The translations under genes and the position numbers were made by a program. A stretch of 29,864 nt of DNA from Phycisphaerales bacterium (GTDB lineage Bacteria; Planctomycetota; Phycisphaerae; UBA1845): the NCBI GenBank assembly GCA_020639115.1, contig JACKHG010000027.1, positions 1 through 29,864 on the forward strand. Reading direction: 5' to 3'. The notes under the pieces were generated by a model. The model had not been told where the DNA came from, made no database searches, and saw only the letters and a list, made by a program, of their open reading frames with translations. How positions within the stretch are numbered: the stretch's first letter is position 1; every line of letters starts with the position of its first letter. Positions 17,373 to 25,126 of the stretch are shown piece after piece.

Positions 17373-18056
17373 ATGTTGAAGCACAGTATGCGCAGTTGGC
17401 TGACTGGAATCGCGATCGCGATCGTGCCGGCGTCCATCGCCGCGGCCACGGTTGTTCCGTTTGAAGAGTCGTTCGATGCGAACGCGTCGGGCTGGGCGAA
17501 GGACTCGGTCGGCGCCACGCTGCTGGACTGGACCGCGACGGGCGGGTCGGACGGCGGTGGTTTCGTCAGCTCGGTGTTCAACTTCCAGAACTCCGCCGAG
17601 AATTCGACGCCGGCGATCCTGCGCGGCGTGCCGTCCGCGAGCGGCGGGGCGTTTGTCGGCGATTGGATCACCGACGGCGTCGATAACCTCTCCGCGTACG
17701 TCAAGCACGATGCCGGTTTTCCGTTGACGTTCTTCATGCGCGTGGCGCCGTTCGGCGGCCCCGGAGCGGTCGGCGTGGTTTTCGCGCCGGTACCGAGCGA
17801 CACCTGGACCAAGATCAACTGGGGGATTTTCGACGGGAATTCCCAGACCATCTATGAAGGCACCACCTTCGCGACCGCTTTTTCAAACGTGGCCCGCGTG
17901 CAGATCGGCGTCCTCACTCCGGCTGCCTTGGCGATGCAGGACGTGGACGTGACGTTCAGTGCGGATCAGGTCGCGGTCACGCCCGAGCCGGTCAGCCTGG
18001 GGATCCTCGGGCTGGGCACCCTGCTCGTCGGCGTGCGTCGTCGGCGGATGGTCTGA
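17373..18056 (+). CDS. PEP-CTERM sorting domain protein (secreted, about 227 residues)
   Basis: I chose the ATG at 17373 because AAGGGG (17360-17365) lies seven bases upstream and a classic signal peptide then begins at once: KHSMR, a hydrophobic core 'WLTGIAIAIVPASIAA', with cleavage near ATVVPFEE. Upstream in-frame starts would add an unlikely extension. The mature part resembles secreted beta-sandwich-type proteins with Phe/Gly/Asp-rich strands, but I cannot assign a family. The end is a PEP-CTERM signal: PEPVS, a hydrophobic span and RRRRMV. An exosortase would process it; none is in the window. The next gene starts 17 bases after the stop, so the two are likely co-transcribed. Confidence 0.85.
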   Translation: MLKHSMRSWLTGIAIAIVPASIAAATVVPFEESFDANASGWAKDSVGATLLDWTATGGSDGGGFVSSVFNFQNSAENSTPAILRGVPSASGGAFVGDWITDGVDNLSAYVKHDAGFPLTFFMRVAPFGGPGAVGVVFAPVPSDTWTKINWGIFDGNSQTIYEGTTFATAFSNVARVQIGVLTPAALAMQDVDVTFSADQVAVTPEPVSLGILGLGTLLVGVRRRRMV

Positions 18057-18073
18057 AAGGGAGCGTGATCGTC

Positions 18074-19225
18074 ATGCAACGAACAGCGTTTTTGCTCGTA
18101 GCATGCGGAACATTCGCGGCGGCGCGGGTGCAGGCGGAGCAGTTCGTCTTCACCCCGCCCACCGCGGACCGGTGGCACTACGGGTTCAATTCCACCCCCG
18201 GAAGCCGGCCGATCGGTTCGACCTTCATGGCCCCGGGGTCGGTCGGCATCAACAGTGATTTCAATGACCGCGACGCGTTCGTGATTCTGGCTTGGGATAC
18301 TTCGGGCGTGATCACTCCCGGCCAGCCTCTCGAGAGCTATAACATCAGCTCCATAGGGCTTACCGTGACGTGCGCGCCGGGCGGCCAATGGGTGCCCGAT
18401 GCCACCGTGGACGAGTGGTACACCTACGATCTCAACGGTGACGGCATGATCAACGCCGACGGTATACCGCGCGGCGCCCCCGGCGACTCGGACGGCGAGA
18501 GTTCCGATCCCGATCCCGGCCGCACCATCGACATCTACGGCGTGGGCTTCGGCCCCACCTACACCGCCGCCACCTGGACCGAGGGCAGTGCGTACATCGG
18601 ATCGATGTACTCAGGTTTCCCCTATTTCGGCGACCCCGTGGCCGCCCGCGACCCGTTCCCATTCGTCTTCCAGGACGGCAGCCTCGACATGCTGCACGTC
18701 GAGGACCACATCCGCGGACTGCAGAACGATATGCTCGCCAACCCGGTCTACGAGTTCACCCCGCATCCGTGGGCGATCGGCGATGTCGTCGGCTACACGC
18801 CCGGCAGTCAGACGGTGCCGTTCGACGTGCACTTTTCAATCGACCTGTCGCTCTCGGCCGGTGCGGTGAAACAGTACTTCCAGGAGCAGCTCGCGGCCGG
18901 CAAGATCTTCATCATCGTCTCTGCGGCGCACGAAACGGTGATGATGGGCGGCCAGGAGAGCTACCCCAACATCTACATGCGGGAGGCGGTCGGCAGTATC
19001 ACAGGCGCCAAGGCTGCAGTGCTCAATCTCGATCTCGCCGCCGTTCCGGGCGACTATGACGGCGACGGCGACGCCGACCTCGCGGACTTCGCCGCGTTCC
19101 CGAATTGCCTTACCGGTCCGGTGGACGAATACACCGATCCGGATTGTGCCCCGTTCGACTTTGACACGGATGGCGACGTCGACCTGAGCGACTTTGCGTC
19201 GTTCCAGGGTGTGCTGGGACAATGA
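18074..19225 (+). CDS. Secreted protein with C-terminal dockerin-like calcium-binding repeats
   Basis: I chose ATG 18074 because AAGGGAG (18057-18063) is ten bases upstream; the GTG at 18065 would be only one base from it. The 383-residue product starts with a signal peptide (QRTAFLLVACGTFAAARVQAEQ, likely cut after QAE or ARVQA). The central region of about 300 residues has no family I recognise but contains 'DLNGDGMINADG', another EF-hand-like loop. The C-terminus has two dockerin-like segments, GDYDGDGDADLADFAAF and FDTDGDVDLSDFASF. These are common on planctomycete secreted proteins, where they may mediate attachment or calcium-dependent folding; true cohesin binding is unproven. It probably forms an operon with the PEP-CTERM gene before it. 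Confidence 0.8.
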   Translation: MQRTAFLLVACGTFAAARVQAEQFVFTPPTADRWHYGFNSTPGSRPIGSTFMAPGSVGINSDFNDRDAFVILAWDTSGVITPGQPLESYNISSIGLTVTCAPGGQWVPDATVDEWYTYDLNGDGMINADGIPRGAPGDSDGESSDPDPGRTIDIYGVGFGPTYTAATWTEGSAYIGSMYSGFPYFGDPVAARDPFPFVFQDGSLDMLHVEDHIRGLQNDMLANPVYEFTPHPWAIGDVVGYTPGSQTVPFDVHFSIDLSLSAGAVKQYFQEQLAAGKIFIIVSAAHETVMMGGQESYPNIYMREAVGSITGAKAAVLNLDLAAVPGDYDGDGDADLADFAAFPNCLTGPVDEYTDPDCAPFDFDTDGDVDLSDFASFQGVLGQ

Positions 19226-19237
19226 TGAGCTGACGGC

Positions 19238-19266
19238 GGGCCGGTCCAGCCTCGGCTGGACCGCCC
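19238..19266 (+). terminator. Intergenic GC hairpin between the dockerin and pseudopilin genes
   Basis: GGTCCAGC (19243-19250) and GCTGGACC (19255-19262) close a CTCG loop. The stem extends through GGGC/GCCC (19238-19241, 19263-19266) with one bulged C. There is no T-run, so it may be a Rho-dependent end, an attenuator or an mRNA stabiliser. It stops seven bases before the next gene's Shine-Dalgarno. Confidence 0.4.
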
Positions 19267-19287
19267 ACCGCTGAAAGGGCCCTTGCG

Positions 19288-20124
19288 ATGCAGATGAAAG
19301 CGCATCAACGAAGCGGATTTACGCTGGTCGAGCTGCTGGTCGTGGTCTCGATCATCGCGCTGTTGATTTCGATCCTGCTGCCGTCACTGCGCAGCGCGCG
19401 CGACCAGTCCAAGTGCGTGCTCTGCCGCAACAACCTGCGTTCCATCTGGACGGGGATCCTCATGTACTCCTATGAGTACAACGATCGCGTGCCCTACACA
19501 GAAAGTGTCAACATGAACGGCACCGAGCCGGATGCTGACCCGTTCGATCCCCAATACCCGCTCTCGCCCGGCCTCGTGCTCGACCACTACATCAACCGCG
19601 AAAGCTGGGTGTGCCCCGCTGCCGTCGCCGGCTATCCGGAGAATGCCAACCGCGGCGAGTGGAAAATGACCTATGGCCTCCACGATGCTGCCACATTCCG
19701 TACCGTCAACAATCCGTACGACAAACAGCCTAGCGCCTATACCCGCACGCTGTCGGATCCGGCGATGCAGAACTACATCCACTTTGACGGCCGGCCCATG
19801 CGCCTCATCGACGGCCGCCGCTACGTCTCCGCCCCCGAACCACACGGCAATAAGAACGCGAAGGGCTACTGGCGGGTACGCTTCCCCATCATCTCCGATG
19901 TCCTCGGCGTCACCCGCGACGCGAACGGCCGGCCCACGGGTTATGTCTATCCGCACCGCGGCAGCCTCGACGCCCGCGTGGACATGGGCAACGCCCGCGA
20001 GGACTACGAACGCGACACCGGCGGCCTGGGCAAGCGCCCGGGCTACTACGAGCTCCACGCCGACGGCGACAAGACCGAGATCTATCTCACCCGCTTCTGG
20101 AACGCATCGCTCGGTCCGAGCTAG
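19288..20124 (+). CDS. Type II secretion/type IV pilin-like protein with prepilin N-terminus
   Basis: GAAAGGG (19273-19279) lies eight bases before the ATG. The 278-residue protein has a class-3 signal: a short basic leader, Gly10 and then FTLVELLVVVSIIALLISI, with the conserved Glu five residues after the cut. Prepilin peptidase would cleave after Gly and N-methylate Phe. The following segment 'CVLCRNNLRSIWTGILMY' resembles the large planctomycete family of secreted pseudopilin-like proteins. I do not see the usual H-x9-DG motif. The rest is a Tyr/Asp-rich globular domain of unknown role. Paralogue of the gene at 20246. Confidence 0.85.
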   Translation: MQMKAHQRSGFTLVELLVVVSIIALLISILLPSLRSARDQSKCVLCRNNLRSIWTGILMYSYEYNDRVPYTESVNMNGTEPDADPFDPQYPLSPGLVLDHYINRESWVCPAAVAGYPENANRGEWKMTYGLHDAATFRTVNNPYDKQPSAYTRTLSDPAMQNYIHFDGRPMRLIDGRRYVSAPEPHGNKNAKGYWRVRFPIISDVLGVTRDANGRPTGYVYPHRGSLDARVDMGNAREDYERDTGGLGKRPGYYELHADGDKTEIYLTRFWNASLGPS

Positions 20125-20190
20125 GCCACTGGGCCGCTAACATCATTCCTTAACCTCTCCACGCGCACCGGCGCCCGGGCCGAGTGCCGC

Positions 20191-20220
20191 TTGAACGCTC
20201 CCCCATGCTGACGGTATCAT
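20191..20220 (+). promoter_or_regulatory. Candidate promoter for the second pseudopilin gene
   Basis: TTGAAC (20191-20196) and TATCAT (20215-20220) are 18 bases apart, with four and five of six consensus matches. A start near 20227 would leave a very short leader that still includes the GGGAGGG ribosome-binding site. Confidence 0.45.
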
Positions 20221-20245
20221 CGTTCGCGGAAGGGAGGGTTTGGGT

Positions 20246-21073
20246 TTGCCCCGCCGACCCGACAGCGCGTTCACTCTGGTCGAACTGCTCGTGGTGATCA
20301 CCATCATTGCGCTGCTCGTGGCGATCCTCCTGCCTTCCCTGAAGAAATCCCGCGATCAGGCCAAGCGCGCGGTCTGTGCCGCCCGCCTCCGTGAGATCGG
20401 GTCCGCCATCTGGAGCTACGGCAGCGACAACAACGGCCGCGTGCCCTACGTCATTTCTCCCATGAACAACGGAACGGGTGTGAGCCTGGCGGGCCAGCCC
20501 GTGCCGGGCTTCGGCGATCCCAACATCCCCGACGACGAGATCGACCCGTTCAACCGCCACCCCACCGCTTCGGCGACGCAGAAGCAGGGCTGGCCGCACT
20601 CGCTGCCCAACGTGCTGTCGCCGGCCTACCTCGGGAGCGAGCAGGGGGTTTTTGCCTGTCCAGCCGCCCTGCGCGGCTGGCCCCGCGACGGGAGCCCGTT
20701 GCGGATGACCTACCGGCCGGCGGCGGCCAACCAGCTTACCGGCGACGAGCCGCAACCGGCGGCCCTGGCGTCGACGGAATTCAACTACAACCGCGATCAC
20801 TTCGGCTTTCTGGACGGGCGGATCTACCGCACGCCCGAGCCGGTGCGGGTGGGGGGAACCGGGCTCTCCGCGATCATCCGCCAGGCGCAGGAGAACGCCG
20901 CGCTGCGCGGCACGTTCGTGCGCGACCTGGTGATCCAGAAGAATGGCCGCTACTTCGGCCCGCACAACGGCGGCAACAACGTGATCAACAAGCGGCTCGA
21001 AGTGGAATTCCGCGATCAGAAAACGACGGACGCGGACCTCACCCCGAACGGCCTCAAGGCTGTGGAATTCTAA
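20246..21073 (+). CDS. Pseudopilin-like protein with prepilin N-terminus (Ala at the cleavage position)
   Basis: No ATG is available. GGGAGGG (20232-20238) fits the TTG at 20246 (seven-base spacing) better than the TTG at 20240, giving about 275 residues. The N-terminus is LPRRPDSA followed by FTLVELLVVITIIALLVAILL, the prepilin hydrophobic helix with its Glu5. The residue before Phe is Ala rather than the almost invariant Gly. After the helix come 'CAARLREIGSAIWSYGSDNNGRVPY' elements shared with the paralogue at 19288 (that motif spans about residues 42-68). The C-terminal domain is unassigned. It has its own candidate promoter. Confidence 0.82.
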   Translation: MPRRPDSAFTLVELLVVITIIALLVAILLPSLKKSRDQAKRAVCAARLREIGSAIWSYGSDNNGRVPYVISPMNNGTGVSLAGQPVPGFGDPNIPDDEIDPFNRHPTASATQKQGWPHSLPNVLSPAYLGSEQGVFACPAALRGWPRDGSPLRMTYRPAAANQLTGDEPQPAALASTEFNYNRDHFGFLDGRIYRTPEPVRVGGTGLSAIIRQAQENAALRGTFVRDLVIQKNGRYFGPHNGGNNVINKRLEVEFRDQKTTDADLTPNGLKAVEF

Positions 21074-21168
21074 CCCGGGCCGCGCAGCGCCTCCGGTCGC
21101 TGTGTGCCACGCACCCAAGTTGAATTGTGTATATTCGTCTTCCGGCGGCTTCCCGTCCCGTTGGAAAG

Positions 21169-21196
21169 TTGGCTCGGGTCCCGCGCCGGGTACAAT
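21169..21196 (+). promoter_or_regulatory. Candidate promoter for the moxR operon
   Basis: TTGGCT (21169-21174) and TACAAT (21191-21196) are 16 bases apart, with four and five of six consensus matches. Transcription would start near 21203, 44 bases before the moxR start codon. Confidence 0.45.
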
Positions 21197-21246
21197 GGCT
21201 GCGGAGCCCGGGCCGCGCTGGCGGCTGACCCGTGAGGAGCGTACGC

Positions 21247-22266
<1,020 letters not shown>

Positions 22267-22334
22267 GGGAATTGAATGGCGGAATCACAGAACGGCGAAC
22301 CGCGGAGACGCAGAGAACGCTGAGAATTGGAGCA

Positions 22335-22517
22335 TAACGAAAGCCCCAACGGGGCGTACTATGACAGCCCAGGGTGAAACCCTGGGTCCGAAGCGGGGCA
22401 CGAGTTGGATTGCACCCTGAAAGGGTGCGCTAGCAGACCCTTTCAGGGTCTGGGGTTTTCTGTTGCGGCTAACCCAGGGCTGCGCCCTGGGCTTTCATAG
22501 GTCGCCCTTTCAGGGCG
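22335..22517. repeat. Inverted pair of three-palindrome intergenic elements (REP/BIME-like)
   Basis: Six short palindromes stand in a row. GCCCC/GGGGC is at 22343-22355. CCCAGGGT-GAA-ACCCTGGG is at 22368-22386. GCACCCT-GAA-AGGGTGC is at 22412-22428. AGACCCT-TTC-AGGGTCT is at 22435-22451. CCCAGGGC-TGC-GCCCTGGG is at 22473-22491. CGCCCT-TTC-AGGGCG is at 22503-22517. The loops switch from GAA to TTC at the middle: the second three are the reverse complement of the first three, including a shared 'TATGAaAGCCC'-like linker. So this is one three-hairpin element present twice, head to head. I remember similar elements as abundant in planctomycete genomes. The preceding stretch 22284-22328 (with GCGGAGACGCAGAGAACGC) looks like a second repeat family. 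The unit fills the moxR-DUF58 gap (22267-22541). Confidence 0.75.
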
Positions 22518-22541
22518 AGTTCGGCCCGACGTTTGTCGCCC

Positions 22542-23360
22542 ATGGCCATGAACAGCGCAACACCAACGGGTCCGCTGCTCGAACCGGACTTTATCGCCCG
22601 GCTCGAACGGCTCGAGATCGTCTCGCGGAAGATCTTCCACGGGAAGATGCGCGGCGAACGGCGGAGCAAACGCCGCGGCGAATCGGTCGAGTTCGCGGAT
22701 TACCGCAACTACGTCGTCGGCGACGACCTGCGCCACCTCGACTGGAACATCTACGCACGTCTCGAACGCCTCTTCATCAAGCTTTTTCAGGAAGAAGAGG
22801 ACCTGCACGTCAATCTGCTGGTGGACATCTCCGGCAGCATGGACCTGGGCACGCCGCGCAAGTCACGCTACGCGATGCAGATCGCAGCCGCCATGGCCTA
22901 CATTGGGCTGTGCAACAATGACCGCGTGAGCCTCTACGCGTACGCCGACGGGCTGAGCTACGAACTCGCCGGCATGCGCGGCAAGCGCATGATCGCGAAG
23001 GTGTTCGACTTCCTCGGCAACGTGGAGTGCGGCGGCATCAGCGACCTGTCGCGGGCGTGCAAGCAGTACGCGATGCGCCACGGCCAGGCCGGCATCGTGC
23101 TCGTGCTCAGCGATTTCTTCGACAAGGGCGGCTACGAAAGCGGCCTGCGCATGCTGCTGGGCCGCAAGTACGACGTTTACTGCATCCAGATCCTCGCCCC
23201 GGAGGAGATCGAGCCGAAGCTGACCGGCGAGCTGCGCCTGACCGACGTCGAGGACGACGACATCGCCGAAGTGAGCGTCAGCCGGGCCCTGATCAACCGG
23301 CACAAGCACAACTCTCAAGGCGTACTCGCGAGGCGTTGCGACGTTCGGCGCCGGGCATGA
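22542..23360 (+). CDS. DUF58 protein with frameshifted C-terminus
   Basis: The N-terminal 255 or so residues are a typical DUF58 protein: 'SVEFADYRNYVVGDDLRHLD' (about residues 45-65), 'WNIYARLERLFIKLFQEEED', then the VWA-like 'LLVDISGSM' near residue 90. These proteins work with MoxR and BatA-type VWA proteins. From about 23318 the frame goes wrong. Expected family residues appear instead in neighbouring frames: LKAY in one frame, EALRR in another, FGAGHD back in the first, and EVPFDQIVMAF in the second at about 23381-23412. At least two, more likely three, small indels lie between 23318 and 23360. The natural stop is lost and coding sense runs into the repeat array. Start may be ATG 22542 or 22548. 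There is no Shine-Dalgarno because the palindromic repeats end 25 bases upstream. Confidence 0.8.
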   Translation: MAMNSATPTGPLLEPDFIARLERLEIVSRKIFHGKMRGERRSKRRGESVEFADYRNYVVGDDLRHLDWNIYARLERLFIKLFQEEEDLHVNLLVDISGSMDLGTPRKSRYAMQIAAAMAYIGLCNNDRVSLYAYADGLSYELAGMRGKRMIAKVFDFLGNVECGGISDLSRACKQYAMRHGQAGIVLVLSDFFDKGGYESGLRMLLGRKYDVYCIQILAPEEIEPKLTGELRLTDVEDDDIAEVSVSRALINRHKHNSQGVLARRCDVRRRA

Positions 23361-23818
23361 CCGACAGCGCTGGCCAGCACGAGGTGCCGTTCGACCAGAT
23401 CGTGATGGCATTCCGCCGCCGGTTTGTTCCGAGGGCGGGGCGCCTGCCGCAACCCGCGCCGCTGCGCGCGATGCGCCGGATTCGTGATCGAGTACAGCAT
23501 GAATACAGCAGCAGCAGGATCAAAGCCTGGATTGAGCAGAAGACGCATTTCGATGGCCCCCATGAGGGTCCGGGCAGGTCGTTGTCGACCTTGTTCGTAA
23601 ACGAATAATGGATTTCGTTGAGAGTCATTTCGCCGCGCTACGCACGATTGACGGATGGTGTATCAGCACTTCGACCAGTTGCTTACCATCTGGCGTGACG
23701 AGTCCGAGGTTGCTGCACAGGCTGCCGCTACACCATCGACGCGATTTCTTCGATGCGGTGGATCCCTGATTGTCCGTGCCAGGGATGGAGAATTCAGCGT
23801 ACAAGGAAGGGCAGGTTC

Positions 23819-23902
23819 GTAGGGCGGGCCGTGCCCGCCGCAACCTGCCGGGCGTTGATGCACTGCCCGCGCGGATGAGGGAGGCGTGCAGGCACGCCCT
23901 AC
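23819..23902. repeat. REP-like palindromic element, copy 1
   Basis: This 84-bp element has inverted ends GTAGGGCG (23819-23826) and CGCCCTAC (23895-23902). Each end folds on itself: GGCGGGC/GCCCGCC at 23823-23839 and GGCGTGC/GCACGCC at 23883-23898. It is the best preserved unit together with copy 2. Confidence 0.7.
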
Positions 23903-24302
23903 GATTCTCGATCATGGATGACGTTGAGACTCTCAAACTCGCACGCGGTTTCGCCGAGGCTTCGTGATCGAAGACAGGATGACGAGGGCCTTCCATTGAG
24001 GCCTGGATTGAGGGGAATGCCCATGGCGGTATGCGTGACCGATCGGGACAGAGCGTTGTTGATCGGTTCGCAACAGAGCTGCGCCAGGATTTCGCGTTGG
24101 GTTTGCACGCTAGCGACGCTTGGGGTGGTCCTGCAATATTACGCGAGCAGTTGATCACCGTGCACTTTGACGATTCAGAGGAGCAGACTGGCGACGTCTG
24201 ATTACGATCGACGGGACTTCTACGATTGCGACGGCTCGTTGATCGCCCGTGCGTGCGGTGGCGATTTCCGTCGTGTACAAGAGCAGCAGGTTCGATCGTC
24301 GA

Positions 24303-24390
24303 GTAGGGCGGGCCAGCCCGCCGCAACCCGCCGGGCGTTGATGGGCGCCCGCGCCGACGGGACGAGGGAGGCGTGCATGGCACGCCCTAC
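24303..24390. repeat. REP-like palindromic element, copy 2
   Basis: This 88-bp element has the same layout as copy 1: GTAGGGCG (24303-24310) and CGCCCTAC (24383-24390) as inverted ends, with internal hairpins GGCGGGC/GCCCGCC (24307-24322) and GGCGTGC/GCACGCC (24370-24386). A degenerate third copy lies at about 24800-24882. Confidence 0.7.
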
Positions 24391-24933
24391 GATTGGCGCT
24401 CGACTGTGGATGACGTTGAGACTCTTCAAACTCGGCACAGGCTCTGCCAGCGCTTCGTGATCGAATAAGGCGGATGAAGAGGGCTTGAAATTGAGGCCAG
24501 ATTGAAGAAGGCGAGGCGATCATTGACGGCGAGCTGTGGAGCGATCAGGGGCGACTGTTGTCGAACTGATCTGAAGCGAGCCGCGATCGCGTATATGGCT
24601 ACGAACCATCCGCTCGCACGTTACGCGACGCCGATGGCTGCCCTTCGCACTATGGGGAGCCGTTGATCACCGTGCATGTGGACAAGGCGAGTGCGGCTCG
24701 AGCTGAACGACGCCTGATCACGATTGACGGATTTCTTCGATGCGGATGATCCTGATTGCCCGTGCCAGGATGGAGAATTCGAAGCGAAAGGAAGTGCGTT
24801 CGGCCCAGGGCGAATGCTCCGCACCCGCCGGGCGCCGATGGGCGCCCGCGCCGACGGACGAGGAAGGCGTCATGGACCCTACGAGGTGCCATGCCCGCTG
24901 TAACCCGGCGGAGATGGCGGCGTACGAAGAGAG

Positions 24934-24957
24934 AGGAGGCGTAGGCACGCCCTACGC
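24934..24957. repeat. REP-like right end abutting the VWA start codon
   Basis: GCGTAGG (24939-24945) and CCTACGC (24951-24957) form a perfect 7-bp palindrome, a lone copy of the element's right end. It stops exactly one base before the ATG at 24958, where a ribosome-binding site should be. The nearest purine-rich GGAGG is about 18 bases from the ATG. Confidence 0.55.
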
Positions 24958-25126
24958 ATGAGCTTCTCTGGCTGGGGAATTGCACTGGCTGCGGACTGAC
25001 CATCCCGCCGCTGGTTCGCTGTATTTCCTCAAGCTGCGGCGGCAGACCCAGCGGGTGGTCGTCGACGCTGCTGTGGAACGCGCGGTTGAGGACCTGCAGG
25101 TCAACGCGCCGTTCCAGCGGATTCGC
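24958..25126 (+). pseudogene. Scrambled N-terminal coding segment of the BatA-type VWA gene
   Basis: Reading from ATG 24958 gives MSFSGWGIALAA and then a stop (TGA at 24997). Family residues that should follow are all present but spread over three frames: TIPPLV in one, LYFLKLRRQTQRVV in another, STLLW in a third, RAVEDLQVNAPFQRIRN back in the second, and NLLLWLQ in the frame of the long CDS. This is the BatA N-terminal region before the first membrane helix. At least four or five one-base changes are needed (near 24992, 25014, 25062, 25077 and 25128), some in short homopolymers such as GG/GGG. Confidence 0.75.

Larger units (their letters stand above)
23427..24957. repeat. Decayed tandem array, period about 490 bp, with embedded REP-like elements
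   Basis: This stretch of over 1.5 kb has no credible gene. Shared anchors reveal a direct tandem repeat. TTCGTGATCG occurs at 23481, 23961 and 24454 (periods 480, 493). GATGACGTTGAGAC occurs at 23917 and 24409 (492). GATTTCTTCGATGCGG occurs at 23743 and 24730 (987, two periods). TTGATCACCG occurs at 24151 and 24663 (512). ATGGGCGCCC occurs at 24341 and 24838 (497). Each unit contains a REP-like element. The copies differ by many small indels. The left end overlaps the broken 3' end of the DUF58 gene, and the right end touches the original start codon of the VWA gene. Confidence 0.7.

Noticed and set aside
18065..18073. GTG start for the dockerin-tailed protein
   Set aside because: It lies one base after the AAGGGAG ribosome-binding site; the ATG at 18074 has workable spacing and begins the signal peptide.
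22335..22517. CRISPR-like array of short palindromes
   Set aside because: The palindromes differ from each other, have no uniform spacers, and form two inverted copies of one element.
23763..24523. Short plus- and minus-strand open frames inside the repeat array
   Set aside because: Their translations recur between array units with indels and show no coding conservation, so they are by-products of the repeats.
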